A stretch of DNA of 64,000 bases from Rhodobacteraceae bacterium HIMB11 (lineage in GTDB: Bacteria; Pseudomonadota; Alphaproteobacteria; Rhodobacterales; Rhodobacteraceae). This document shows, in pieces, positions 27,021 to 35,951 of this stretch; the first letter of the stretch is position 1, and every line of letters begins with the position of its first letter. Below the pieces are notes generated by a model. It saw nothing but the letters and a program-made list of their open reading frames with translations, was not told where the DNA came from and did not search any database. A program made the position numbers and the translations under genes. Location of the stretch: assembly GCA_000472185.1 (NCBI GenBank), contig AVDB01000001.1, positions 310,001-374,000 on the forward strand, written 5' to 3'.

Positions 27021-28547
27021 CTAATCACGCAACTTAAATCGTTGAATTTTTCCTGTTGCGGTTTTGGGTAGGTCAGGAACGAATGTAATTTTCCGTGGGT
27101 ATTTCCACTTGCCAATTTTGTCCTGCACAAACTCTTTTATATCGCCGGCATCCGTTTCTGATTTACCTGATTGTAAAACGACAAAAGCTTGTGGTTTTTC
27201 CAAATCGTCATCATCGCGATACGGTACAACGGCGGCCTCTAACACGGCGGGGTGTTCAATGATGGCCTGCTCTACTTCAAATGGCGATAGCCAAATTCCC
27301 GATACTTTGAACATATCGTCTGTACGCCCGCAGTAGATATATCGCCCGTCAGAGGTTTGTTCATACTTATCACCGGTTCTTGTCCAATGGCCTTCAAATG
27401 TGGACTTCGATTTGTCTCTTCTATTCCAATAACTTTCTGCAGAAGATGGGCCATTCACGATCAATTCGCCAATTTCGCCCACCGTGCAATCGTTTCCATT
27501 TTCGTCGACAAGTCGAACGTCATACCCAGGAACTGCCTTACCCGATGTTCCGTACACCAAATCATTGGGGTGATTGGATAAAAAGATATGCAGCATTTCG
27601 GTGGATCCGACACCGTCAACGATGTCTGTTCCTGTCAATGAATTCCAACGTTCGCCCACTTCTCTGGGCAGCGCCTCACCCGCAGAGGTGTTGATACGTA
27701 AATTATGAACAATGTTTTCTGATCGTTGATCTAGATAAGCAAGCAACGCAGCAAACAGTGTTGGGACACCACAGAAAATAGTCGGTTTTCGGCTTTCTAG
27801 TATATCGGTGACCGCGTCGGGAGTCGGACGGTTCGTAAACAAAAGGGTTGTTGCACCAACGGACATCGGGAAACTCATCGCGTTCCCAAGTCCGTAGGCG
27901 AAGAACAATTTTGCCGCCGAGTACACGACATCATCTTCCTTTATGCCCAAAACTTGTTGACCAAAGGTATCTGATGTTGCCTGCAAACTGGCATGTAAAT
28001 GCCGCACGCCTTTGGGCAATCCTGTTGATCCAGATGAATAAAGCCAAAACGCCAATTCATCACCGCTTGCCTCAATCGGTGTCAGCGCATGCGCGTCTTT
28101 GACGAAGCTATCGAAATTTGTGGTGTTCTCTGGCGTATCACCGATTACGATTACATGGCGAATACAATCGATGTCAGCCAATGCTGGCGAAACCGTATCC
28201 CACAATTCCCTGGACACCACGACGCAAGATGGCCGGCTGTCTTCTAAAATGCCGTTGTAAATCTCTGTAGACAAAAGCGTATTTAATGGGATGGGTGTGA
28301 CACCTGCCTTTAGCGCACCCCAAAATGCTATTGGAAATTCAATTTGATCCAGAACGATCATGGCCATGCGTTCGTCGCGTCGAATATCTGCGCGGCTAAG
28401 AGCGCCTGCGAATAGTGCGCTTTGATGCGCTAAATCACCATATGATATTGATCTTTTTGCGCCGTCAACTTCTACGAACGCGGGCTTGTCGGTGCGTCCC
28501 TCGTCAATATGACGGTCCACAAAATATACAGCAGCATTGCTGTTCAT
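27021..28547 (-). CDS. bclA: Benzoate-CoA ligase family enzyme
   Basis: 508 residues from the ATG at 28547, which follows AGGGAGAT; the frame extends six codons further without a ribosome site. Adenylation motifs: WLYSSGSTGLPKGVRH (P-loop), VGSTEML, GRTDDMFKVSGIWLSPFEVE and a C-terminal PKTATGKIQRFKLR with the catalytic Lys. This matches the benzoate-CoA ligase clade. It makes benzoyl-CoA from benzoate, CoA and ATP, the substrate of BoxAB. A terminator at 28641-28687 separates it from the TRAP operon upstream. Confidence 0.9.
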   Translation of the reverse strand: MNSNAAVYFVDRHIDEGRTDKPAFVEVDGAKRSISYGDLAHQSALFAGALSRADIRRDERMAMIVLDQIEFPIAFWGALKAGVTPIPLNTLLSTEIYNGILEDSRPSCVVVSRELWDTVSPALADIDCIRHVIVIGDTPENTTNFDSFVKDAHALTPIEASGDELAFWLYSSGSTGLPKGVRHLHASLQATSDTFGQQVLGIKEDDVVYSAAKLFFAYGLGNAMSFPMSVGATTLLFTNRPTPDAVTDILESRKPTIFCGVPTLFAALLAYLDQRSENIVHNLRINTSAGEALPREVGERWNSLTGTDIVDGVGSTEMLHIFLSNHPNDLVYGTSGKAVPGYDVRLVDENGNDCTVGEIGELIVNGPSSAESYWNRRDKSKSTFEGHWTRTGDKYEQTSDGRYIYCGRTDDMFKVSGIWLSPFEVEQAIIEHPAVLEAAVVPYRDDDDLEKPQAFVVLQSGKSETDAGDIKEFVQDKIGKWKYPRKITFVPDLPKTATGKIQRFKLRD

Positions 28548-28640
28548 TTCGTATCTCCCTAGCATCGCACTTTGGTGCGTTTCTCATCATTAATTGATGA
28601 TGTTTTTCTTTATGCTAGACGCGTCAGATCGCTTAACTGG

Positions 28641-28687
28641 AAAAATTTTGCCTAAAAAGTGCGGTAAAGCTGTAATTTAGGCAAAAT
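28641..28687 (-). terminator. Terminator after the TRAP operon
   Basis: Perfect 12-base inverted repeat, ATTTTGCCTAAA at 28645-28656 and TTTAGGCAAAAT at 28676-28687, with a 19-base loop. On the minus strand the second arm runs on into TTTT. It lies 18 bases after the dctM stop and ahead of the benzoate-CoA ligase gene. An operator role for the same repeat is also possible. Confidence 0.7.
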
Positions 28688-28704
28688 AATGCAAATACCT
28701 TCGG

Positions 28705-30207
28705 CTACCATTGCACCAAGAACAGCGTGATCGCCGGAAAGGTCACCAAGAGTGCGACCCGAACTAAATCGGATGCAACGAACAGGATTACCGCCTTATA
28801 TGTTTCAATCATTGGTGTCTTGCGGTCCATCGCGTTGATAATGAACAGGTTCATCCCAACAGGTGGTGTGATTAGGCCAACCTCGACAACGATCAAAACC
28901 AGAATGCCGAACCAGATTGCGACTTGTTCTGACTCGATACGACGCGCCATGCCCTTGCTCATTCTGATATCAAGAGCGCGCATTTGTTCGCGGGTCAGCT
29001 CGGCACCATTTGCAATCGCTGTTTTGATGTTTGCTAACATGTCCCCAGTAACGGCCTCAGGGATCGCGCCGCTGTTGATTACTGCCATCGCTTTCATCGC
29101 TTGCAATTCCGCCAACGAGGTAAAGTTAAAATCGAGCGCGGTAATCACTGGGAAAAAGATTGGTATCGTCAGCAAAATCATGGACAAGCTGTCCATCAAA
29201 CAGCCAAGCAGTAGGTAAAACACTAAAATCAGGACCAGAACCATCCATGGGTTGAACCCCATTCCAACAACCCATTCTGCAATTTCCTGTGGAACTTGTG
29301 TCAGTGCCAAGAACCCGTTGTAGAATCCAGCACCGAGCACGATCAAAAAAATCATAGCAGTAGAACGTGCAGTGACTGTAAAGCTCTCGACCAGAGTGGT
29401 TCGTGTTAGACCACCGTTGAAATATGCGATCAATCCAGTACCTAACGCCCCAACGGCGGCCCCTTCAGTCGGTGTGAAAATACCGCCGTAAATACCTCCG
29501 ACAACAGCGATAAAAACAAGTAGTACTGGCCAAACTGCCGTCAGATCTTTGAAGCGTTGTATGTAAGGCACACGTTCACGAACGCCAGCAGAGTCAGGAT
29601 AAAGACGGACATAGATTGATATGACGATTACATATCCAATCGCAGCCAAGATCCCTGGCACGAAGGCGGCAAGAAACAGTTTCGCGATATTTTGTTCAGT
29701 CAAAATGGCATAGATGACCAACACAACAGACGGTGGGATCAGGATGCCAAGCGTGCCGCCAGCAGCAAGTGTTGCAGTTGAAAACCCACTAGCATAGCCA
29801 TAACGCTTCATTTCAGGCAGGGCCACGCGACTCATCGTGGCAGCAGTTGCAAGAGATGATCCGCAGATCGCCCCAAATCCAGCACATGCGCCAACGGCTG
29901 CCATGGCAACACCACCCTTGCGATGGCCCAACCACCCCTCTGCCGCTTTAAACAACGCCTGACTCATTCCACCAAGTGTCGCAAAATGTCCCATAAGCAA
30001 GAACATCGGCACAATCGAAAGCGAATAACTTGAAAACGTCGTAAACGCTTCTGATTTCATCTTAGCTAGAGGAATATCAGGTGCGCCTGTTACGATCGAA
30101 AGCCCAACAAAGCCCGTTGAAAACATGGCTAATCCAATTGGGACACGCAAGAAAATCAAGATCAACAGGATCGGGAACGAATAAAGGCCGATTTCAAGGT
30201 TGCTCAA
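28705..30207 (-). CDS. dctM: TRAP transporter, large permease (DctM family)
   Basis: 500 residues with about 12-13 hydrophobic helices. TRAP-type motifs include CAGFGAICGSSLATAATMS, the loop GTLGILIPPSVVLVIYA and LITPPVGMNLFIINAM near the end. It is the ion-coupled permease of a tripartite ATP-independent transporter. A soluble loop of about 55 residues near positions 352-420 is longer than in many DctM proteins. It overlaps dctQ by four bases. The neighbouring benzoate genes suggest an aromatic acid or related carboxylate as substrate, by inference. Confidence 0.92.
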   Translation of the reverse strand: MSNLEIGLYSFPILLILIFLRVPIGLAMFSTGFVGLSIVTGAPDIPLAKMKSEAFTTFSSYSLSIVPMFLLMGHFATLGGMSQALFKAAEGWLGHRKGGVAMAAVGACAGFGAICGSSLATAATMSRVALPEMKRYGYASGFSTATLAAGGTLGILIPPSVVLVIYAILTEQNIAKLFLAAFVPGILAAIGYVIVISIYVRLYPDSAGVRERVPYIQRFKDLTAVWPVLLVFIAVVGGIYGGIFTPTEGAAVGALGTGLIAYFNGGLTRTTLVESFTVTARSTAMIFLIVLGAGFYNGFLALTQVPQEIAEWVVGMGFNPWMVLVLILVFYLLLGCLMDSLSMILLTIPIFFPVITALDFNFTSLAELQAMKAMAVINSGAIPEAVTGDMLANIKTAIANGAELTREQMRALDIRMSKGMARRIESEQVAIWFGILVLIVVEVGLITPPVGMNLFIINAMDRKTPMIETYKAVILFVASDLVRVALLVTFPAITLFLVQW

Positions 30208-30716
30208 TGTTCCACCCCCTCTGCTTCAAGTATTTGAGCACCTGTGAGTGTTTCGTAAATGCGTGCGAATGCCGTGTAGGTTGCAACGATTGCGGCGGCA
30301 AATGCGCCAAAAACGCTAAGGGCATAGGCCCACCAAACAGGGAATTGAAGAAGGAATGTTGTTTGTCCGCGATCGAGTTTGTCAAACATCCCTTCGCGAA
30401 GTTGCCATGCTACCATGATCAACATCGCGGCAAAGAAAATTTCGATAACCGCCAACAAAAGGCGCTGAATCTTAGGGGGTAAAGAGTTTGTGAAAATGTC
30501 GACCGTCGCATGGCCAGCCGTAATTTGCGTTAGCGGAAGAAAGGCAAATATTGAAAACGCGATACCCGCTTCAACCAATTCATAGTCTCCGTTGATTGGT
30601 CCAATTCCGATTGTACGCCCAACGATAGATACGAAAATCAACAGGATAAGTGCGGAAAGCACAAGACCTCCAAGGATTGCCATGAATTTCGAGAGAGATA
30701 AGAAAAAGCGGTGCAA
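30204..30716 (-). CDS. dctQ: TRAP transporter, small permease (DctQ family)
   Basis: 170 residues with four hydrophobic helices, the usual DctQ size and shape. The start is read as TTG at 30716 with GGGGG upstream; an ATG eleven codons further in is the alternative. It is the small membrane subunit that binds DctM. The stop overlaps the dctM start (ATGA). A hairpin at 30745-30772 lies between dctP and this gene. Confidence 0.85.
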   Translation of the reverse strand: MHRFFLSLSKFMAILGGLVLSALILLIFVSIVGRTIGIGPINGDYELVEAGIAFSIFAFLPLTQITAGHATVDIFTNSLPPKIQRLLLAVIEIFFAAMLIMVAWQLREGMFDKLDRGQTTFLLQFPVWWAYALSVFGAFAAAIVATYTAFARIYETLTGAQILEAEGVEH

Positions 30717-30744
30717 AGGTGCCCCCTGGTTCTAAAATAGCACA

Positions 30745-30772
30745 CGGGCCACCAGTCATCACCAGCGGCCCG
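30745..30772 (-). other. Hairpin between dctP and dctQ
   Basis: A 12-base stem (CGGGCC outer arm perfect, three G-U pairs inside on the minus strand) with a 4-base loop lies 17 bases after the dctP stop. No long T run follows. Likely protects dctP mRNA or lowers read-through, giving more binding protein than permease. Confidence 0.65.
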
Positions 30773-30788
30773 AGAGTTTAGTTTTGGA

Positions 30789-31820
30789 TTAGTCTGCTGA
30801 GTATTCAGCCATCAATGCGCGTGCTTCGTCGATCAATGCCTGACCGTCTTTGCCCTGTGCATTCATGTCCGCAACCCATGTGTCATAGATTGGGTTCACC
30901 AATTCACGCCATTCGGATGTATCCGTAACTGTGATGATGTTGTTCCCCATTTCTTCTGCAACGGCGCGGGCCTGCCAATCAGCATCCTGTTGAGTTGAGC
31001 CAGCGAAGATTGAGAACATCAAACCAGAGTGATCATCGATCATTTCCTGAATGTCGGCTGGTAGGCTGTCAAACTTTGCTTTGTTCATCGCAAGGAAGAA
31101 CGTCAAAGTATAAAGCGCAGGGCCTTCGAACTGTGTGTGGTTTTCCACAAGCTCTGGAACCTTAAGCGCAGCTGAAACTTCCCATGGAATTGTTGTTCCA
31201 TCAATCACACCTTTTGACAGTGCTTCTGCAACCGCGGGAACGGGCATCCCAACAGGTGTTGCGCCAACGCGGGTCAGTAGGTCATTGACCAAGCGTGACC
31301 CGCCGCGAATTTTCATACCCTCTAAGTCAGCAGGTGTTTCAACTGGATCGGCAGTGTGGAACATACCAGGGCCATGTACCCAAGTGCCAAGCATTTTTAG
31401 GTCTTTGGTTTCGCCGTCTTTCATGTGGCGTTCGTGCATTTTCCAGAATGCGTATGACGCCGCATCTGCATCCTCTACCATGAACGGCAATTCAAACACT
31501 TCTGTCGTTGGGTAGCGACCTGGCGTGTACCCAACAACAACCCAACCGATATCAACGATCCCGTCTTGGACGTGGTCGATCAATTCAGGGGGTGTCCCGC
31601 CAAGTGACATAGTTGCATAACGTTCAATTTTGATACGACCGTTTGAGTTGCGCTCAAGGTTGTTCGCCCAAACGTCCAGAATTTCAACAGGCACGTTTGC
31701 GCCAGCTGGTAGAAAGTGCTCAAGCTTTAGTGTGACTTCCTGAGCGACAGCAGCGCCTGCTGTAACAACAGCAAGTGCTGCTCCGCTCATTAGTCCAAGA
31801 AAGTTCTTGCGTGTGTACAT
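30789..31820 (-). CDS. dctP: TRAP transporter, periplasmic solute-binding protein (DctP family)
   Basis: 343 residues from the ATG at 31820, which follows GGGAGGA. A signal peptide (YTRKNFLGLMSGAALAVVTA) is cleaved near AVAQ. The mature protein begins VTLKLEHFLPAGANVP, and the conserved Arg of the carboxylate pocket probably lies in GMKIRGGSRLVND near residue 180. It captures an organic acid for DctQM. The gene is first in dctPQM, 150 bases downstream of the P450 gene. A copy of the shared palindrome lies 77 bases upstream of its start. Confidence 0.92.
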   Translation of the reverse strand: MYTRKNFLGLMSGAALAVVTAGAAVAQEVTLKLEHFLPAGANVPVEILDVWANNLERNSNGRIKIERYATMSLGGTPPELIDHVQDGIVDIGWVVVGYTPGRYPTTEVFELPFMVEDADAASYAFWKMHERHMKDGETKDLKMLGTWVHGPGMFHTADPVETPADLEGMKIRGGSRLVNDLLTRVGATPVGMPVPAVAEALSKGVIDGTTIPWEVSAALKVPELVENHTQFEGPALYTLTFFLAMNKAKFDSLPADIQEMIDDHSGLMFSIFAGSTQQDADWQARAVAEEMGNNIITVTDTSEWRELVNPIYDTWVADMNAQGKDGQALIDEARALMAEYSAD

Positions 31821-31896
31821 TTTGTTTCCTCCCAAACATAAGCCACGACCGTTTTTACGTGTAATTGCACCAGTGAACGGTCAAACTAAAAATAAA

Positions 31897-31909
31897 TATG
31901 AAACATAAC
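31897..31909 (-). promoter_or_regulatory. Copy of the TTATGTTTCATAA element upstream of dctP
   Basis: Read on the minus strand: GTTATGTTTCATA, identical over 13 bases to 16717-16729 upstream of the Rieske gene. One of the palindrome's outer bases differs here. It lies in the 150-base gap between the P450 and dctP. Regulator unknown. Confidence 0.45.
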
Positions 31910-31970
31910 AATCTGTTTGTCACTATCTTTTCTGATACCAAACAAATGTGCGCGCTAAATCGCAATTTTA

Positions 31971-33146
31971 TCAATCTAATCTGATAGGTAGATTGATTGG
32001 ACCTCTGAAACCAAAACCGCGCCAATTCACGGCTGCGGGGTCGTCTAGCCGCATATTTGGGAATCTTTCAAACATTTTAGGCAAAAGAATTCCAGCACCT
32101 GTAAGTCGCGCAATATGCATGCCCATACAATGGTGCGGACCGCTGCCAAAGCTTTGATGTGGGGCCGATTTGCGAAACACGTTATATTCGTGTCCATCCT
32201 GAAATACGTCCTCATCGTGATTTGCCGACGCCTGACACACCATCACAATTGTGCCTTTTGGAATGTCGATACCTTGGATCATTGTATCATCTTTTGCGAC
32301 ACGGCCACTGACTTGAATAGGGGCGACCCAACGTACGCCTTCTTGAAAGGCAAGCTCCCAGTTTTCTGTCTCGCGAATATGCTCAAGTTGATCTGGGTTT
32401 GTCAGCAATCCATACAAAATTGTCAAAAGCGCATCGCGGGGTTCATTAATTCCGCCACCGATTGCGATTTTGATATTTGCAATGATTTGCGAATATTCAA
32501 TTGGTTCTTCCACATTGATCATCATCGACAGTGCAGATGGATCTGGATCGGCACGCAGGCGTTCTTCGTTAGAACGAATGCAATCATTGATTTCAATATT
32601 CGCCTGCGCTGCGCGCGCGAACGGTTCATCGAAATACCCGAAATTACCTGCCCCATCAATCAAGGCCTGTGACCATCGTTGTAATTCTTCCTCTGTAGCG
32701 TTGGGGATCCCCATCATTTCGCCCAACATTTTCGCCGCGATCGGGCCCGCAAGCCTTGGGAAGAGGTCTATCACCTCTCCTTTCGGCAGGCGGTCCAAAT
32801 ATTCATCGGCCAGTTTATCGTACATTGGTAGCCAGTGGTTTTTGATAAATTTGGGGGCAAATGTGGGCATCATCGCGTTGCGTTCACGCAGATGTGCATC
32901 ACCATCTTTGCGCATCAAAGTGTGGGCTTCAAACGCTCGTTCCATTGGTGTTGTCGGATCATTTGAACTGAATAAAGCGGGGTTATCTTTGATTGCGCGC
33001 GTATCTGCTGCCTTAGTGATAAGGGTACGGTTCAACGCAGGTGCAAACATCACAGGTGCCTCTGCCCGTAGTCGTCGATAAACGGGATAGGGGTTAATCG
33101 TCATATCTTTGACTTGGATGGTGGGATCACTCGGGGCAGTTGGCAT
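31971..33146 (-). CDS. Cytochrome P450, GcoA/CYP255-like
   Basis: 391 residues from the ATG at 33146 (a GTG one codon earlier is possible). The haem-binding Cys is C340 in FGSGPHHCMG. The I-helix segment near 229-238 reads IGGGINEPRD, without the usual Thr of AGxDT, and the end WRGFGFRGPINLP is unusual. Both features, and the start NPYPVYRRLRAEAPVMF, recall GcoA, the guaiacol O-demethylase P450, as I remember it. No GcoB-type reductase is adjacent. A role in demethylating or hydroxylating an aromatic acid before benzoyl-CoA formation is inferred from the neighbours. Confidence 0.82.
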   Translation of the reverse strand: MPTAPSDPTIQVKDMTINPYPVYRRLRAEAPVMFAPALNRTLITKAADTRAIKDNPALFSSNDPTTPMERAFEAHTLMRKDGDAHLRERNAMMPTFAPKFIKNHWLPMYDKLADEYLDRLPKGEVIDLFPRLAGPIAAKMLGEMMGIPNATEEELQRWSQALIDGAGNFGYFDEPFARAAQANIEINDCIRSNEERLRADPDPSALSMMINVEEPIEYSQIIANIKIAIGGGINEPRDALLTILYGLLTNPDQLEHIRETENWELAFQEGVRWVAPIQVSGRVAKDDTMIQGIDIPKGTIVMVCQASANHDEDVFQDGHEYNVFRKSAPHQSFGSGPHHCMGMHIARLTGAGILLPKMFERFPNMRLDDPAAVNWRGFGFRGPINLPIRLD

Positions 33147-33190
33147 CACGAAACCTAGGCGTTGTTTGTACGACTTCTGCGTAATGAAAT

Positions 33191-33203
33191 GTTATATTTC
33201 ATA
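33191..33203 (+). promoter_or_regulatory. Copy of the TTATGTTTCATAA element between the P450 and dipeptidase-like genes
   Basis: GTTATATTTCATA, one base different from the copies at 16717 and 31897. It is 45 bases upstream of the P450 start on the divergent side and 89 bases upstream of the M19-like gene. An overlapping GAAAT-N5-ATTTC repeat spans 33186-33200. Confidence 0.45.
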
Positions 33204-33291
33204 AATAATCAATACTTAGGTTTGCTCTGAATAGTCTTGCACCTTGCAAAAACACGGCTAACGTACGGCTGTTCAGATTGGGGAAAACGTA

Positions 33292-34272
33292 ATGACCTAC
33301 ATGATCGACGGATTGCAGTACGCGAACTGGTCCGAAAAAATATTCCAGGAAATGCGTGTGGGTGCAGTGGATGCCGTTCACGTTACGATCACCTATCATG
33401 AAAACTTCCGCGAAACTGTGCATAATATTGAACGCTGGAATCGGTGGTTTGAACAATATCCCGATCTGATTTTTCACGGGCGCACCGCAGCCTGCATAAA
33501 AACTGCACGTGAGACCAACCGCACTGCGATCTTTTTCGGATCCCAAAATCCCAGCTGTATCGAAGACGATATCGGTTTGGTCGAGGTGCTGCACACCCTG
33601 GGTTTGCGGTTCATGCAATTAACTTACAACAATCAATCATTGCTTGCGACTGGGTGTTATGAACAAGACGACACGGGCCTGACGCGCATGGGCAAGGAAG
33701 TGGTGCGCGAAATGAACCGCGTGGGATTGGTTGTTGATATGAGTCATTCGGCTGAACGTTCGACGCTTGAGGCGATTGAATATTCGTCACGCCCCATCGC
33801 CATAACTCACGCCAATCCAGCATTTTGGCATCCTGCGCTGCGCAATAAATCGGATGATGTTCTACGCGCACTCGGGCAGTCGGGCGGTATGTTGGGATTT
33901 TCTCTATATCCGCATCACCTTGAAAACGGTAGCGACTGTTCGATCACATCCTTTTGTGAAATGATTGCGCGCACTGCGGACCTAATGGGCGCGGAAAACA
34001 TCGGCATTGGTACGGATTTATGTCAGGATCAACCCGACAGTATCGTTGAATGGATGCGTGTGGGGCGTTGGACAAAATCCATAGATTATGGTGAGGGCAG
34101 CGCCGATAAACCTGGTTTTCCACCCATGCCAAATTGGTTCAAAGATAATCGCGACTTTGGAAATATCAGAAACGCACTATCTGACTTGGGCATGGCACCA
34201 TCAGAAATTGATGGCGTCATGGGCGATAATTGGTATCGTTTCTTTGAAAACAACTTTGGCCCTTTGGGGTAG
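33292..34272 (+). CDS. M19 membrane dipeptidase-like protein with altered metal site
   Basis: 326 residues after GGGG. The overall pattern is M19 (renal dipeptidase): IEDDIGLVEVLHTLGLRFMQLTY, then VVDMSH and ITHANP with the two His of the second metal. The first-metal motif, normally DGHxD, is DGLQY here, so His and Asp are missing. The bridging Glu, five residues before IEDD, is Gln. A normal two-zinc dipeptidase is therefore unlikely; another hydrolase or lyase activity, or one metal, is possible. It starts a run with a 554-residue unknown protein (nine bases on) and DUF3726. Confidence 0.78.
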   Translation: MTYMIDGLQYANWSEKIFQEMRVGAVDAVHVTITYHENFRETVHNIERWNRWFEQYPDLIFHGRTAACIKTARETNRTAIFFGSQNPSCIEDDIGLVEVLHTLGLRFMQLTYNNQSLLATGCYEQDDTGLTRMGKEVVREMNRVGLVVDMSHSAERSTLEAIEYSSRPIAITHANPAFWHPALRNKSDDVLRALGQSGGMLGFSLYPHHLENGSDCSITSFCEMIARTADLMGAENIGIGTDLCQDQPDSIVEWMRVGRWTKSIDYGEGSADKPGFPPMPNWFKDNRDFGNIRNALSDLGMAPSEIDGVMGDNWYRFFENNFGPLG

Positions 34273-34281
34273 GGTTTAAAC

Positions 34282-35946
34282 ATGACGCAGCAAATTGATC
34301 ATTCGGAAACACATACTGTGGCGCTTCGCTCTCCGGCCACTGTGATGCGATTGGACAGAATGGGTGCCGCGCATCCCGTGCGATTGTCTTTTTTGCGTAT
34401 ATTGCTGCGTCGTGCGCAAAGGGAAAATTGGCAATTCACGCGAACCGAATGGAATGTGGACGATAAGGGTGTTGGCCACGCAGTGTATCAGGCACGGGGC
34501 CTCGAACGTACATATAGCCTGATTGCGTTCGCGCATGATCTACCTGATGAGCATCGCACTGATCGCGTGATTGCCACAGCTTGGGATGCGACATTTACAT
34601 TATTTGATGGCGTCCCAAGCGAAGGCGACATTCATCGACTATCCCAAAATGTGCCGCATCAAGAAGCAGGGCGAATTTCCGAGAAAGAGATTTGTCTGTC
34701 ACGTGCAAACCGCTCGGTACGGTTGTTCAATTATGTTGTCGACACGCTCAGCCAAGGTATTCAGCCAGACGCAGAAAAATTGTTCGATGTTGGATATTTG
34801 ATGCGCACGACCGCAGTTTATGGATCTGGAAAATTTGGGGCAGTTGATTATTCCGCCATCCAGCATCGCCCGGAATTACAGGCACCGTTTCAGGCAGAAA
34901 TGTTGACCGTTTGGCTTATTCGTTGGTTTGCCATTGATATTGTTAATCACATGGCAAAATGCGCGGACGCAGAACGGGCAGTGGAACTTGACCCAATGCT
35001 TGCACAGCGCTTGGGTGTTGGGAATTCAACGGGTTTGGGTATGGCTCCATTTTTGGTGCGCCACCCTGATTTAGTAAACGCATGGATCGCGACACGCGAA
35101 ACAGCATTGGCCAGAGTTCGATCGCTGAGTGCATTTGATCAGGCAACCAAAACAGGCTTTTTGTCGGCACTGGCAGAGGCCATCGAAAACGCGCAGTTGT
35201 GGAATACGTCGCACCCATTACAGGTCACGCGATTGGCAGATCTGCGAAATGATTTGTCCTTGCTTGATACATATGTGCGCACTTTTGATTGGGACGCGAA
35301 AATGCCATGGGATTGTCTGTGGTGTTGGGGAGAACAGCATCTGTCGAACGAAGGGCAAGAAGCGTTACTTTCCCTTTTCTTAGAGCCGCATGGCAGCATC
35401 ATTGATGATCTGGCGTCAAATTTATCCTCTGCGCTGGGTAAGGATAAGAAAATTGATGGCGCGATGTCGGTCGCTGAGCTTAAAGACATCCTTAATGAAT
35501 ATTTCCAGTGGGCCTTGTCGACCGATTTCCAAGATAAAGACGAAAACGCGCTATTCTGGTATGTTTCAGAAGAAAAATTGGAACCACGCATAGGCCGTGT
35601 TGGCATTGATGAAGGCCATGATTTAGAGCAGCCCTTGGGCATTGCGCGCCTGATTTCTGATTTGTCTCGTGATCTGGAATCTTGGAACAACTCTGATCCC
35701 ATTGCGGCGGTTCTTATGCGCCACCCTGAGCACAGATTGGCGGTTAAACGTGTGCAGCAGGCGCCATTTAATCCCTATGGTGAAATTCAGGATAATCTGT
35801 TGGGGAAAGATACGCTTCCCATCGACATGATGCGCTGCAAACTAGCGTTTTTTGGCGCATCGCGTTTTGATCCGCGGTCTGACAAATGGGTTCGGATTAG
35901 CCTGTTTCAGGATATGCCCTTCCCCTATCAATTGGTTCAGGAATAG
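34282..35946 (+). CDS. Conserved-looking protein of unknown function, 554 residues
   Basis: I do not recognise a family. The protein is soluble with no signal peptide or membrane helix. The N-terminal ~130 residues mix strands and helices (HPVRLSFLRILLRRAQRENW, AYSLIAFAHDL-like stretch, TAWDATFTLFDG); the rest is mostly helical, rich in Trp, Leu and Asp. Possible active residues (HEAE or Cys clusters) are not obvious. It lies nine bases after the M19-like gene and five before DUF3726, so the three are one operon and probably act together. Codon use looks like that of the neighbours. Confidence 0.72.
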   Translation: MTQQIDHSETHTVALRSPATVMRLDRMGAAHPVRLSFLRILLRRAQRENWQFTRTEWNVDDKGVGHAVYQARGLERTYSLIAFAHDLPDEHRTDRVIATAWDATFTLFDGVPSEGDIHRLSQNVPHQEAGRISEKEICLSRANRSVRLFNYVVDTLSQGIQPDAEKLFDVGYLMRTTAVYGSGKFGAVDYSAIQHRPELQAPFQAEMLTVWLIRWFAIDIVNHMAKCADAERAVELDPMLAQRLGVGNSTGLGMAPFLVRHPDLVNAWIATRETALARVRSLSAFDQATKTGFLSALAEAIENAQLWNTSHPLQVTRLADLRNDLSLLDTYVRTFDWDAKMPWDCLWCWGEQHLSNEGQEALLSLFLEPHGSIIDDLASNLSSALGKDKKIDGAMSVAELKDILNEYFQWALSTDFQDKDENALFWYVSEEKLEPRIGRVGIDEGHDLEQPLGIARLISDLSRDLESWNNSDPIAAVLMRHPEHRLAVKRVQQAPFNPYGEIQDNLLGKDTLPIDMMRCKLAFFGASRFDPRSDKWVRISLFQDMPFPYQLVQE

Positions 35947-35951
35947 CAAAC

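Noticed and set aside
28576-28606. Short inverted repeats (CGCAC/GTGCG, CATCA/TGATG) upstream of the benzoate-CoA ligase gene
   Set aside because: Five-base arms with no second copy elsewhere; too weak to call an operator.
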